Assembly (NCBI RefSeq): GCF_040436345.1
Contig: NC_133220.1
Coordinates: forward strand, 6,574,436 to 6,638,435
DNA: 64,000 nucleotides
Reading direction: 5' to 3'
Origin: Pagrus major
Taxonomy: Eukaryota; Chordata; Actinopteri; Spariformes; Sparidae
Below are positions 38,501-48,640 of this stretch, in pieces. How positions within the stretch are numbered: position 1 is the stretch's first letter; each line of letters begins with the position of its first letter. Made by a program: the position numbers and the translations under genes. The notes under the pieces are model-generated. The model had not been told where the DNA came from. It made no database searches and saw only the letters and a program-made list of their open reading frames with translations.

Positions 38501-38856
38501 CACAGCAACACTCACAGAAATACAGTTTCACCACCGTCTGCTACATCGTCAACGTCAATGTGTGTGTGTGTGTGTGTGAACAGGCGACAGAGAGTGTGGA
38601 CCACATCGCAGATTTATGGAGGTCAGCGGATGAAGATCTTCGCAGCGCTGTCAGAGAGACCGTCCTCTCCTTTGGTACAAACATTATTTACTTTTCACTC
38701 GTTTTTATTTCAATATATTGTAGTTTTATTATATTTTCCATCTGCTCATCTGCAGGTAAAAAAGGCTACCTGGCCTTCCAGAGGATGGACCAGCTGTACA
38801 CTGAGATGGAGGAGGAGGCGTATCAGAACCAAGAGACTGAGATTACATTTCTATAG
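20366..38856 (+). CDS. ripor3: RHO family interacting cell polarization regulator 3 (RIPOR3/FAM65C)
   Basis: Coding exons: 20366-20463, 22168-22323, 22466-22544, 22659-22682, 23191-23244, 23514-23663, 29574-29637, 29738-29781, 30385-30510, 30653-30798, 32358-32484, 32733-32893, 33458-33682, 33967-34039, 34353-34616, 34701-34846, 34930-35077, 35185-35314, 35436-35600, 35801-35965, 37771-37973, 38409-38492, 38584-38674, 38756-38856. Joined they give 1007 codons plus TAG; every junction keeps phase with GT/AG borders. Human RIPOR3 is about 950 residues. The start MSVKLRF, the segment [32 protein letters not shown] and the ending EITFL correspond closely to RIPOR3 rather than RIPOR1 or RIPOR2. 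RIPOR proteins bind Rho-family GTPases and affect cell polarity and migration; RIPOR3 itself is little characterised. The function is inferred from the family. The start was chosen because the ATG follows directly after an acceptor and gives the family N-terminus. Confidence 0.95.
21667..21698. repeat. short CA tract in ripor3 intron 1
   Basis: An AC-rich stretch of about 25-30 bases lies in the intron between coding exons 1 and 2. The rest of this 1.7 kb intron (20464-22167) shows no other feature I can name except the telomere-like run at its end. Confidence 0.7.
22138..22157. repeat. telomere-like (CCCTAA)n run next to a splice acceptor
   Basis: The sequence CCTAACCCTAACCCTAACCC sits about ten bases upstream of the acceptor TTTTTAG of ripor3 coding exon 2. 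It is about three perfect vertebrate telomere units. It is far too short for a true telomere and is an interstitial telomeric motif. It may contribute the branch-point adenosines of this intron. Confidence 0.85.
22466..30798 (+). CDS. ripor3: ripor3 coding exons 3-10: conserved RIPOR (PL48-type) domain
   Basis: Eight exons, residues about 85-313. They run [12 protein letters not shown]..., a 24-base microexon encoding AFLYDLEK, then [18 protein letters not shown] and [18 protein letters not shown]. Next come a helical segment ([18 protein letters not shown]), [28 protein letters not shown], and a beta-rich stretch [17 protein letters not shown]...[18 protein letters not shown]. This is the most conserved block of RIPOR proteins and includes the helical region associated with Rho binding in the family. 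The 5.9 kb intron after exon 6 is the largest in the gene. Confidence 0.93.
24540..24825 (-). repeat. dispersed repeat family A, copy 3
   Basis: On the minus strand it reads CTTGTGCTTATAGTCTGGTT, then AACAAAAACCACTTGG and GAGAAGATCATGCTTTTG. This matches the order of words in the other three copies of the family in this window. Confidence 0.6.
27321..27346 (+). ncRNA. hammerhead-like core motif, copy 2
   Basis: The order CTGATGA, a short loop region, then GAAACG repeats the arrangement at 17415-17440. The sequence downstream (GCAAAAGCTGCACTCAAATG...) shows weak similarity to that downstream of copy 1, so both are probably fragments of one repeat family. The GGT/ACC helix is weaker here and no clear GUC cleavage site follows, so activity is unlikely. 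Confidence 0.28.
27535..27685 (+). mobile_element. tRNA-derived SINE, internally deleted
   Basis: The unit opens GCCCCAGTAGCTCAGTTGGT with a good A box (TAGCTCAGTTGGTAGAG). It continues with a CCATGTACAGAGGCTTTGTC phrase and ends CTGTCCTGTCAATAAAGCC, followed by an A-rich tail. This is the layout of a common teleost SINE. The B box (GGTTCGAATCC-type) and its surroundings are missing, so the copy has lost its middle. It sits in the largest ripor3 intron, in the sense orientation. Confidence 0.75.
28060..28340 (+). repeat. dispersed repeat family A, copy 4
   Basis: It contains TCTGGTTAGGTTTAGTCAC, ACCACTCGGTAAGGGTGAGG, AAAATACCTGTTTATGTCGC and CACAAACACGGCTGG, in the same order as the other copies. 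The family lies on both strands inside and outside ripor3. Confidence 0.6.
32358..34616 (+). CDS. ripor3: ripor3 coding exons 11-15: low-complexity middle region
   Basis: Residues about 314-597. Exon 11 carries the conserved NPFDSSEK and [18 protein letters not shown] segment (human NPFDTES... and YNWTPPSTPSFRERYY). Exon 12 contains the [11 protein letters not shown] motif also found in human RIPOR3. Exon 13 is acidic and basic ([16 protein letters not shown]). Exon 15 is Pro/Ser-rich ([18 protein letters not shown]) and ends in a predicted helix LIAELEKTL...LHLATILK. The region is probably disordered except at its C-terminal end. Confidence 0.9.
32504..32548. repeat. (CA)n microsatellite beside a ripor3 donor
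   Basis: CA tract of about 45 bases starting 20 bases after the donor of ripor3 coding exon 11 (ATA/GTGAGT at 32485). Confidence 0.95.
33376..33412 (+). repeat. RTE/Rex3-like LINE 3' tail fragment
   Basis: The phrase TTTCCTCTCTGTGGGAGATT followed by AATAAAGAG resembles the 3' end (TTTCCCC...GGGATCAATAAAGT) of RTE-type LINEs common in fish. Similar phrases occur at 47109 and 54618. Only the tail is present. Confidence 0.4.
34701..38856 (+). CDS. ripor3: ripor3 coding exons 16-24: C-terminal helical (ARM-like) region
   Basis: Residues about 598-1007. Exon 16 encodes [13 protein letters not shown], matching the human ESFAFLNADF segment. Exon 19 (35436-35600) reads [20 protein letters not shown], and its splice site uses TTAAG as acceptor. 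Exons 21-24 carry the armadillo-like repeats: [67 protein letters not shown], and the terminal EITFL. The stop is TAG at 38854-38856. Confidence 0.92.
36118..36479. mobile_element. solo-LTR-like or TIR element in ripor3 intron 20
   Basis: A 354-base block begins TGTTACGACC (36122-36131) and ends GGTCGTAACA (36466-36475), a perfect 10-base terminal inverted repeat with TG...CA ends. The flanking CTGT occurs on both sides (36118-36121 and 36476-36479), a possible 4-base target duplication. TG...CA ends plus a short duplication fit a solo LTR. The long inverted ends would also suit a small DNA transposon. Inside, a 17-base unit (AGGCAATTAAAGCACA-type) is tandemly duplicated. Confidence 0.5.
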
Positions 38857-39530
38857 GACACACTCTGGACCTAAAACAGGCCAGAGAGCCCGGCATGAAG
38901 AGTCTCGATGATCCTGACTGTCAGGCTGAGAGACTACATTTAAACAGAGCGTACGAGGCATCGAACTTTCTGATTTTGTTTGAAGAAATCGGAAAGAAAC
39001 CCCTGTGACAAAAACCAAAGAGACGAGTGCAGGAGATGACTCTAGCTTTCTCTGGATGGATTTCTCCAAAGCTCTGACGTTGCTTTATCCTGTGACCAAA
39101 GAAGAGACTTTACTGGGATCTTGGATTTTTTTTTTTTTTTTGCTCAAATATGCACATTTGTTTAAAGAAGAAGGAGTCCTGTTGTAGTTTATTTAACCTG
39201 CTTAGATTCCTGGTGCAGCTTAAAGTTGATTTCTGCTTTTTGTTGGGACTAACAACAAAATCTACGTCTTTCTTTTGTTGTCATTCACTTCACCTGTCAG
39301 TGGTTTTAATGTCTGTGTGTAATCGCTGTTAATGGACTCAGCTGTGTGTGATCACTGAGACGCAGGCAGGTGCTGCCCTCTGCTGGCTGTTTCAGTACGA
39401 AGGCCCTGACCTGAGGATGCTTTCTCTGCCCACAGTGAAGATTTGGCTGTGGTCAAACTGACCTGGGACCCCTCTGACTGGGATATTTAAGGAATGTTTG
39501 GAGGGTCAATAAAATGGCATGGGAAGAAGA
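38857..39530 (+). other. ripor3: ripor3 3' UTR
   Basis: The sequence after the TAG stop has no further open frame of interest. It runs to an AATAAA at 39508, so the 3' UTR would be about 0.65 kb. An ATTAAA at 40846 could give a longer form. Confidence 0.55.
39508..39513 (+). terminator. ripor3: candidate ripor3 poly(A) signal
   Basis: AATAAA in the context GGGTCAATAAAATGG, about 650 bases beyond the stop codon. An alternative ATTAAA lies at 40846-40851. Confidence 0.5.
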
Positions 39531-40129
39531 CCTCAGTCACATGAGGTTTCTCTTCAGCCCTGACAGCTCATCACAGATTCTGGTACCAGAAAATTATCAA
39601 ATTACATCATTTTCCTCTCCCAGTAAATCCTCAGCATACCAGAGCTCTCGTGCTGGAAACCACAACTGCACCATTAAGATCTCACAAGAGATGAAAAGAC
39701 ACAGTTTGTCCCTTTTTTTTTCCAGATGATCAGATGCAGAGTCAGAATGAAATTGTTCAGAATATAAACAGGAACCAGAGTTCAGTCTTAACTGTGTTTA
39801 AAGAGTCTCTGCCTGGTTTGTTTCAGTCCCCTCCTGCAGGCCCGGATGGCTCAGAGATGTTAAAAGACAAGAACTTATTAGAAGGAAGAGACAATCAGCA
39901 AAAAACTATATATATTTGTGTACATTTTTTGACAATTTATCATCAGAATAGGTAAAAGCCGAGAAAAAGAAGCTATAATGAAGGTACATAGAGCTGAGAG
40001 AGATTTGTAAGAAAGGAAGGACAACAGGAGAGTAAAGGAAGTAAGAATGTGAGGTATAAATGTGTAGGACAGGATTTAGCAACACTACAGGCAGGCCAGC
40101 AGCTCTATGGGGCTGCACTTCAACACAGG

Positions 40130-40430
40130 AGGGAGTTCTTTGAGCTAAATGCTAACATCAGCATGCTAACATGATGATGTTCAGCAGGTATAAAGTTTAC
40201 CATGTTCACCATCTTGGTTTAACCTGCTAACATTTGTTAATTAGATACACAAATTACATCTAAAGCTGCATAAACCAAAGTGTTGGACGTGTAAGAGTTC
40301 AGTTTTCATCTGATGGTGGTGCTAAATGACTGCAGAGCATCACATCTGAACCAAATTTCATGGAAATGTGCCCTTTTTTGTTGAGATATTTTACTTAAAA
40401 ACACAAATATCAACCTCGTGGTGATTCTAG
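40130..40430 (+). repeat. abundant teleost dispersed repeat, copy 2
   Basis: Phrases GAGCTAAATGCTAACATCAG, CATGCTAACATGATGATGTT, GTTTACCATGTTCACCATCT and CCAAATTTCATGGAAATG follow the order of a widespread teleost repeat. Diverged pieces of the same family lie at 18890-19216 and in the podxl2 5' interval. Confidence 0.6.
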
Positions 40431-40904
40431 ATGAAAAAAAAAAAGAGGATAAACAAAGTCGTCAATTGATTGAACAAACAAGGCAATAACTTATATTTAA
40501 AGAGAGCAGCGTAAATCAAAATGTACACAGTTAACTTCAGGAAAAGTCCCTGGATCAGTTTGTTAATGTTGATCCATCATCGCCCGTCTGTTCAGCACCA
40601 AAATGATTTCAGTCAACAAGTTCGAAGTAACACGCTGACGCACACTTATGAGGAGTTGGGACTCATCTTTCTTCACTTTCACTTTGAGTCCAGACGTTCT
40701 TCTGACATGGTCCCAGCTTTGCATCAAACTGTGGTTTTAACAGCTATATGTTATTGTAACTGGATGTATATTGCTTACAGAAATGTGTATTATTGAGACT
40801 TTATATTGTACTTACAAGAAAAGGAAGCGTTTCACTTTTGTGAGCATTAAAAGGACTCAACATTAACTGTGGCTGTTCTGTTCCTGATCTCTAATTTAAC
40901 GGTG

Positions 40905-41140
40905 CCAACGTGCCTCATGAAGTCTGCAAATGATTTCTCAGTTTGGGTATTTTTTTTAAGGAAAAGAGTTTTTTTCCCCTCTATGACAGGAAACTGAATA
41001 TCTTTGGGTTGTGGACAAAACAAGACATCTGAGGACGTCATCTCGGGCTTTGGGAAACACTGATCGACATTTTTCACCAAACAACTGATCGATTAATTGA
41101 GAAAATAATTGCCAGATTAATCAACAGTGAAAATGGGAAT
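40905..41140 (+). mobile_element. truncated non-autonomous element (GATTAATCGATTAATTG family)
   Basis: It contains GAATATCTTTGGGTTGTGGA, ACAAAACAAGACATCTGAGG, CGGGCTTTGGGAAACACTGA and GATCGATTAATTGAGAAAAT. These words occur in this order in a common teleost non-autonomous DNA element. Diverged relatives lie at about 44600-44840 and 45030-45215. The left end is missing. Confidence 0.55.
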
Positions 41141-41316
41141 GAGATTCAAAAATCAACTTTTCTTACAATCACTTCCGTTAAGATTTTTAGAGCTCGAGAC
41201 CAAAAAACAATTTAAAAATGGAAGAAAAACAGCTAGCTGTTCGTGAAATACCTTTTTTTTTTTATGCTTGATAGAATACGGACCTCTACACAGTTTAACA
41301 CGTTGAGAGGAAAAAC

Positions 41317-43656
41317 TTTATTTAAATTAAAACCAAAGCAATAATGCAGCAGTGAGCATGTTCAGCACTGCGACAGGAGGCCACACACACACACACCAAT
41401 AGGTACACAGTATGAACGCCGTAGCCTGTGTCTGACAGCTAATCATAACACTTACAGCAGTGATACACAAGGAAACTCCAGAACAGCGTTGCCCTTCAAA
41501 ATGAACAATAAAGTTATTATTGTCAGTGAAAATTCGATACCTTTTCCTCCTCCAGCGCGCTGTATAACTTATTGTTGCTGGAAATACTGAACATCTATTG
41601 TCATGTTACCTTGTGTATCCCCACATTTCTTCGCGTATCAGCATGTCATGAGCACAAAAAATACACACCTATCGCACATAACACAAATCTTCTTTCATAC
41701 GCCCTAAACATACCCACACATACAGATTTTTTTTAACCCTTTGGAAACGTTCAGCATTTTGTTTTTATTAATTAAAATGTGTGTGTGAACTTTTTATGCC
41801 TGAAAAATAACTAACGGCAACCCATGCACAAAAAAAAACCTAACAAAAAAAAAAACAGCAAAAAAAAGAAACAAAATGTTCAGATGGTGAGTCTGGTAGG
41901 TCGGTCGGTAGGGGGACATTCACTCGGAGGCGAGAGGAGGGAGAGGAGACGAGGGGCGGCTGCAGAGCACAGTGGGGTAATAACAACGAGACAGCTCCTC
42001 AGCATTATAACACCTTCTTTTAGGTGCGTTTTGTGTGGCTATGCGGCAGAGGAGGAATTATTCACAGCATAGTTATTGATTGTCCAGTGTCAGTGTGCTC
42101 TCCTTCAGGATAGCGTTACGTGTGCAGAGCCGGAGTGGCGACAGAGTTTGGTCAGGGGTGGACTGTGAAAGACGTGTTGCACCTACGGGGGGGACAAACA
42201 TGTCAAGATGCCAGATATTCTTTAACACTTACTGGTCGTCAAAAACTGAAACGGTGCCGGGCTTGAGAGGCGAGCGTGGCTGCGAGTGAAATGTGAAAGA
42301 TCCAACTCGAGTTTGGCAGTTTGAGGTTTGAAACATTTTCATTATAAAAAAAAAAAAAAAAAATTAATAGAGCTGGGTATCGCCGAGGAGTTCCCGAATC
42401 GATTCACAAGGTCCCAATTCAATTCCATTTACTTTCTTAATTTAAGATGTAAACTGTACAAGAAATATTAAAAATATTCTTGTTTACACACAGGATTTAA
42501 TTACATGTTTTTGGGGATATGTAGTAAAACTCTTTAATGGAGTATTGCTGCGATTTTAGCATTTAATTGTTAAAAAATACTGTAGTGAAAGAGCAAGACG
42601 GTAATGACAGATGTTGGCTGTATTTCAACAAAGGATACAAAGAAAAAATAAACACATTTTCCTCTTTTAATCAAACTCTGTGGCCATTTAAGTATTGATT
42701 TCTGTGTTTACGAGGGGCACTTGAACGCGCCATCAAGTCCCTGTTCCTGTACTGTGTGTAAGATGTTGACAGACAGCAGAGGACAGAAGCCGAGCGCCCG
42801 AAAATTACACCAAAACGCGTTATAAACATAGTTTTTAATCACAAGACTATTTTCGATTTAAACATTTAGCCGTGAGTGTGACGAAAGCCTGGAAAGATTT
42901 ACTCGCCAAACAGAAAGTCTCTTTTGGTGCTTGGTGGGTGTTGATTTCAGACGCTGACATGCATCCACAGGAAAAGGCATAGAGTGAAAGATCGATTCGG
43001 GATTTTCTGAATCAATTACAGATTGATTTGAATCGGAAAATCTATTTTTTTTTAACCCAGCTCTAAAAACGAGCCTACAGGTTTTTGGGGAAAGTGACGT
43101 TTCTCTTTAGTAGTATTGGTAGTAAACACGTCAGAGGGTTGGAAAGGAACCAGAATACTGAAACACAGTGGTCACATGTGGGGTTTATAGTGTCTAGTTT
43201 TCATTCAGATGCTGGAATGAAAGTTGCTGAAACTGAAATTCTTTCCTAAACACCAAGTTCACACACGTCCCTTCCCCTCAGCATTTAAAGTTTGGATGCC
43301 CCTCCTTTCCTTCCCGTTACGTAAAAGTACACATAATGTCTCCTCCGACATCACTTCCCCCTCCTCTCCTCCTACAACCTGAAATTCAAATCTGTCTTTA
43401 CAGCATGAAAACAGCCCCCCATAATCCTCCAGAACTGGCTCTTCTACTCCTCAGTACCACCTTTGGCTGAGCGCTCTCTGTTTTTGCGGTATTCCCCTCC
43501 GGCAGTCCTTCAGCACCGCCTCTTCACTGCTCTCCCGCCCCCAAAGTGTAGTCCGTCCTGTCTTACAGCATGGCAGTATCATTCTCCAGCAATGCCTCGT
43601 CACCCTTCACACCCCCCTCTTCCCCCTTTCTGATATCTCTCCCCCCCTTTTCTCTC
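41317..43656 (-). other. blcap: blcap 3' UTR (extent inferred)
   Basis: Minus-strand sequence after the blcap stop up to AATAAA signals at 41764-41769 and 41317-41322 (seen as TTTATT on the plus strand). If the distal site is used the 3' UTR is about 2.3 kb, of which about 0.7 kb is a transposon-like insertion at 42369-43064. Mammalian BLCAP also has one coding exon followed by a long 3' UTR. Which poly(A) site is used cannot be told from sequence. Confidence 0.45.
42369..43064. mobile_element. non-autonomous DNA transposon within the blcap 3' UTR
   Basis: The left end TAGAGCTGGGTATCG and the reverse complement of the right end (TAGAGCTGGGTTAAA) share an 11-base terminal inverted repeat. Subterminal GAATCGATTC-type words occur near both ends. 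The roughly 700-base interior has no transposase frame. This resembles the GCTGGGTATCGATTC family common in fish. Flanks are A-rich (AAAATTAA and AAAACGAG) and no clear target duplication survives. Confidence 0.6.
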
Positions 43657-43920
43657 CTAGGTCCCGACAATCGCTGGGTCGTGGGCAGCGTCCGGCAGTG
43701 CGGCATCCTGGCAGTGGTAGAGGAAGCAGTTGCCCCAGCAACTATAGCAGATGAGGAAGAGAGCAGCCAGGAAGACCAAGGCACAGATGGTGCAGGGCTT
43801 CCTCTCCAGCAGGAAGCTGAGCAGGTAGAAGCCCATGAACATGGAGTGGTTGAACCACAGCGCTGGGTTCAGCGGCTTGGGGATGAGCAGCACAGGAAGT
43901 AGCCACTGTAAGCAATACAT
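43657..43920 (-). CDS. blcap: bladder cancer-associated protein (BLCAP), 87 residues
   Basis: A single uninterrupted exon encodes 87 residues, the same length as human BLCAP and nearly identical to it. It begins [20 protein letters not shown], carries the central [20 protein letters not shown] segment, and ends HDPAIVGT. Two hydrophobic stretches (about residues 19-35 and 43-62) and a Cys-rich [13 protein letters not shown] patch fit the family's small two-pass membrane protein. BLCAP is described as affecting proliferation and apoptosis; its molecular role is unsettled. Differences from the human form cluster at the C-terminus ([17 protein letters not shown]). Codons 2, 5 and 15 are TAT, CAG and AAG, the genomic forms of the mammalian A-to-I recoding sites. 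The gene is convergent with ripor3. The ATG lies in the same exon as a spliced 5' leader. Confidence 0.97.
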   Translation of the reverse strand: MYCLQWLLPVLLIPKPLNPALWFNHSMFMGFYLLSFLLERKPCTICALVFLAALFLICYSCWGNCFLYHCQDAALPDAAHDPAIVGT

Positions 43921-44119
43921 TGTCTCTGTTTTATGAAGGGCGCTGACAGAAGCTCTCTGTGGGGCTGCTACAGCTCAATCCAGGGTCGCCTGAGGTCTGT
44001 GGAGGAGGAGGATGCAGCAGACTCAGCAGATAGTAAGATGTGGGAGAGTCGTCCTATCCGAGCTGAGATGATGGAGGGACAGGTCGAAGAAGCCAGATGT
44101 TGCTGTCGTCAGGTCATCC
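43921..44119 (-). other. blcap: blcap 5' UTR part of the coding exon, with splice acceptor
   Basis: Upstream of the ATG on the minus strand a good acceptor (CCTCTACTGTTTACAG/GGATGACC) ends at 44120. The coding exon probably begins at 44119 with about 200 bases of 5' UTR. BLCAP in mammals likewise has non-coding 5' exons. Possible donors upstream are GAGA/GTAAGTGC near 45808, CCTCCG/GTACGTG near 46550, and a weaker CAG/GTTTGT near 46720. None can be chosen from sequence alone. Confidence 0.45.
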
Positions 44120-44599
44120 CTGTAAACAGTAGAGGACAGATGAGGTGAAAAGGGATGACTTCATGTCCCAAACAAAGTCTGATCAAACTAAGACTCCAAC
44201 CTACAATTATTTATCACTTAATCTGCCTATTATTTTATCAACTGTTTGGTCCACTCTGTTCCAGAAAACAGTGGAAATGCCCATCACATTTTCCCAGAGC
44301 CCAGGGTGATGTCTATATACTCTTCTTTACTATAACACATGAAAAAAACGCAAATTTCATAACCGAGAAGCCGTAGCTAGGGAATGTTTTGGATCGGAAA
44401 CTGATAATCAATGAATTATGAAAAACTCTGTGATTGTAGTACTGCAACAAAAAATTTTTTTTTACTATAATATACAAACAATCTTTGCTTGGACTGCCTG
44501 GATGAAGGAATTATCTTTTTCAGAACCAGCTAATACGTACAGTTCTGTTTATATGCAACGGGAAAAAGCCTGAAGTATAAAAATGAGTTTAATTTACAA

Positions 44600-45215
44600 C
44601 TCAAACAATATAGGAAATTAATCAACAACTATTTTGATAATCGTTAACATAATTTTTTAAAGCAGCCTCAGGTTTTAAGTTGTTCTTACACTTCCATGAT
44701 ACCAAACTGAAAAGTTTTTGACATTTTTAATGTCAACTTGGGCCTTTTCATGTTTTTGACATTTTATAGAGCAAAAATTATGTCAAATATTATGCCAGAT
44801 TAATTGATTAATGACATTAGTTGTTAGTTGCACCTTAAATTTCACACACTTTTTACACATGCCATTCGGGGACATTGTATGGTGTGGGCTGCAGGACAGG
44901 ACTAACATTTAATTCAGATCTACTGTATATTTGTGAATAAAAACCTATAATAAACTTGAATTTTATATAAGGATCCTCCTTACACGATACCTCACAGCCT
45001 CACATAATTGGTTTGAGTATTTTTTAAGAAAAAAAAGTCAAAAATGATCTGGGTCCAGCTTTTTTAAATGTGGGCTAAATACTTTCTGGATTGTTTATTC
45101 CTCTACAACAGTAAATTGAACATCTTTGGGTTAGAAACCAAACAAGAGCAAACAACTAATCAATAACAGGAACAGACAATGATAATCGAAGGCTGCAGCC
45201 CGACACTATACTTAC
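44600..45215 (+). mobile_element. two diverged copies of a non-autonomous element
   Basis: The first copy (about 44600-44840) has CAACTATTTTGATAATCGTT near its start and CAGATTAATTGATTAATGAC...GTTAGTTGCACC at its end. The second (about 45030-45215) has GTAAATTGAACATCTTTGGG and ends GATAATCGAAGGCTGCAGCC. Both follow the same consensus as the piece at 40905-41140. Boundaries are approximate. Confidence 0.5.
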
Positions 45216-47108
45216 TGCCACTCCTTTAAAAGCAATTCATGAATGCTGATCTCAGAGACATCCCATGTATGGATATAAATAGACTCTGTAATATAGTGTG
45301 AACACTGACTTTAGATATTTATTTATAGATGATTACATTAAAAAGGTAATAATAAACATTACATGCGTGTTAGTCTGGACAGTGTGAGAGATTTCAGACA
45401 TGTAACTTTCCTGTGTGCTACAGACTGAAGGCCATTGTCTCACACTGTAACACAGTTGTGACTAATCAGTGTCCCTGCCCATGTTAATGACTCCCAAAAG
45501 TGAACGCTGAGCTACATCATGTATTTACAGAGGTAACTTCCTTGTAAGGGCCTGATACTGGTAGCTGTTAGCTTGCTCGGCTAACAATAACTAGCTGCGC
45601 ACTAAGCAAACCCACGCTATCATGCAGATATGCGGAGGACTAATATGCAGCATCTGACCACATTAATACGATTGTGTTTAATCATGTGAAACACAAAAAT
45701 TGAGGTTAATGTTTAACGGAGTCGAGATTTGCAGCGAGTTCACGTTGAAGCGGCTGTTTTCAACATGAAAACTGGCTGCGGCTGCCTGAAGGACAAAAGC
45801 ACTTACTCTCAGTCACAGCTGCTAGCATCGTCTCCATAACTTCACAACACAGTCATGTTGAAATAACGACATAAATAGTGGTTACTAATAACACACTTGC
45901 TGGGTTAAATTCGCAAACATTCAATAGGACAACCTGAGCACACAGGCTAGTTAGCACTAATGCTAGTTAGGTTAACTAATTAAATCAATGCTCATTTTTA
46001 AAAAATGCTTCACAGTTTGGTTCCTGAAGTTACAACCTTAAGCTCACTCATCATTCTTTATGCTAGTTGACAGGTAACAGCCAAGTTATCAAACATTAGC
46101 CCCTTCTAGAATATACGGACAAAGTGGTGCAACCAAACCCAATTCAAAAACCAACCAATTTAATGTTGCAAGGCGTGCGACTGGAAGCAAACGCATCGTG
46201 AGACGTCACACAAACTAAATTTAGAGCCCGAGAGGGGCGCTCATCATTTCGGGATACCGCCAGTACGACAAACTATTTCTGTTATTAAGTAATTTTGACA
46301 TCCAAGTTGTTTCATCTACAATCACGTCCCTCAAAAATCCATCGCAGTGGGCGGTAACGTTAGCACGCAGCGTGAGCCAGTTCTAAAAGTGGACCAGAAC
46401 CGGTCACAAACTGTGTTATCGTATCAGTCTGTGTAGCTATAATGTTAGATCGTGTTTTGTAAATTATAAACACGGCCAGTGTAAACGACCAGCTTGCAGC
46501 GGAGTTTAGCATCAACATTTAATCGGTAGAAGAAGGAACTACACGTACCGGAGGCTAGCTAGCTAGGTTAGCTTGAAAAACAAAAGATTTTGCCAATGTA
46601 TTGTTCCTCCGGCGTACATAACCAACACAGTGAGATAACACAATGACAACGATTGGCGTCTTTGTACGAGTTGACTTCCTGTGTTGCATGAATGTGTAAA
46701 AAACAAAAACAAAAACAAACCTGACATTGTTCGGGCTCATTCTCAGCAGACAACAACCGTCAACACCATTCTGACTGTGACTGCGTACGTAGCTGCTAGC
46801 TAGCAAATTAGCTAACAAACATTAGCGTTAGCTGAAAGGACCCCTGGTGCAGCGGAGCAAAGAGGTTTAGACGACTGAGGTCTGCCTGAATGCATTTAAC
46901 TTCACGTCAACACCATATATTATAGGTAGGTATATAATATGATATAATGAAATAAAATGACATAAAATAAAATATAATATAATATACAAATTGCATCTAC
47001 AGCAGAGCAGACAACAAATCTATTAATTATGATGTTATTGTATTTGTTGTATACTGTGAATGTAATGTCGATATTGTTTGTTGTCTTTATGAGTTGATTT
47101 AGTGGCAT

Positions 47109-47150
47109 ATGAGTTTCCCCACTGGGGATTAATAGAGTCGTCCAATCAAA
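47109..47150 (+). repeat. RTE/Rex3-like LINE 3' tail fragment
   Basis: GAGTTTCCCCACTGGGGATT followed by AATAGAG is close to the TTTCCCC...GGGATCAATAAAG ending of fish RTE LINEs. It sits beside an AT-rich tract. Confidence 0.45.
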
Positions 47151-48059
47151 TCTTATAATGAATAATCAATATAATAAATTGTCCCTGTGAAAACTTTATT
47201 GTTCTTTCTGACAGTCACAGCTCCTACATCATAAAAGTGAGAGAGTGGGCTGTATTGAAGACACATTTGGGTCCAGGCAGCATTTTAATCACTTGGCAAG
47301 CTTGTAAATGTTGTTTTCTTACTTTTCTTTAAGATTTTTTATCACCTTCCCTGCTGAATATTGAATCAAACTTCAATTGTGGCTTGTATAACTATAAATT
47401 ATCCTCTCTTTTCTCTGGGATGTCTTTTTTAAAATGTATTTTTTAACCAACTAAACGGAAACTGGTGAAGATGAATGGAATTTATGCATAATCAAAGTTA
47501 AATAATCAGACTCAGGGTTGCAGGAGCAAAAAATGACCAAAAAAGAACCACACCCATTTTCTCCAAACTTTATTTGTCACATTTAATTTATTACACAGAC
47601 GACCAAAACAGTGAGACAGCATGTGATCAAAATGCTGTTATGCTGTTAGTGAAGCCAAGAGAAATGGCAAATAAATCTGTCAGCATTTAAAGAAATTAAC
47701 AAGGAAATCTAACATCAGTAATAAAAACAACAGAACTAAATACAGAAAGAAATATGATCCAAGTAAAGTAGCAACAGCATTTAATTCTTATTTTATTGAT
47801 TCTACAAAAAGTCTTAGAGTTTCCCTACGTTAAATTATTCTGTCACTCCTCTAAATACTGATGATCCCATTTTGACTTTTAGAGCGGTGACCAACTCCAA
47901 AGTAATTGTTCAAGGGCAAAGGCTGAACTGCATGGCATGGACACGATATTCATTAAAAACCCATGAGGAGGCACGCCAATGAAAAAACAAACAAACTAAG
48001 TGGTCAAATTAACAACTGAAATAGTGTTTCTAAGCGCTTTGAAGCAGCAATAATTACAC

Positions 48060-48640
48060 CAGTGTTCAAATCAGGTGAACACATGATCATACAGACCCAT
48101 CAGTTTACTTCTGACAATGTCAAACGATGCAGAAAAATTGATCTCTGAGCAGATAATATCACATTTTAATGCTACTTCCTTCTCAAACTGGTATTGTTTT
48201 CTTCTACAAAATATTAAGGCTAAATTGGACAAGGGAGGTGTGATCAGGTTTTCTTGATTTAAAGAAAGCCTAACCAATTTTTCAAAGTTAAAATTTTCAC
48301 TTACCATAAATCAACCATTAATATCAAACCTTACAGAAATAAAAACATGTTCTGGTCGACCATAAAACCTCAGAAAATGGTTGATAATCATGTTGGTGTA
48401 CCTCAGGGTTCAACTTCGGGTCCTCTGTTTTTTTTTTTTAAGTTTGTATATTAATGACCTACCTGAAGTTTGTCCATAACTTTTGAGATTTACGCCGATG
48501 ATATGGTCATATATCTACAAGAACTATCAGCGTCAATGGTCAATATCTCTAATTGGTTAACAAACTCATTATTACACACAGATAAAGATCTGGACCCAGA
48601 TGTTATACTGTAGCAGGGAGAAGACTATCAGTAGTGCATG
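48060..48640 (+). pseudogene. decayed LINE reverse transcriptase fragment
   Basis: Across shifting frames the plus strand encodes recognisable non-LTR reverse transcriptase blocks in the right order: YRPISLL near 48094, VPQGSTSGPL at 48398, YINDLPE at 48447, and YADDMVIY at 48491. The last is the catalytic aspartate box. The frame changes at a poly-T run between the second and third blocks, and stops are present, so it cannot make a protein. It belongs to a CR1/Rex- or Jockey-like clade by these motifs; the exact clade is uncertain. Confidence 0.8.

Larger units (their letters stand above)
39531..41316. other. convergent intergenic interval between ripor3 and blcap
   Basis: No coding exon is visible. 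The interval holds a recognised teleost dispersed repeat at 40130-40430 and a truncated non-autonomous element at 40905-41140. Both flanking genes point into it, so their 3' ends lie within about 0.5-1.8 kb of each other. Confidence 0.65.
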
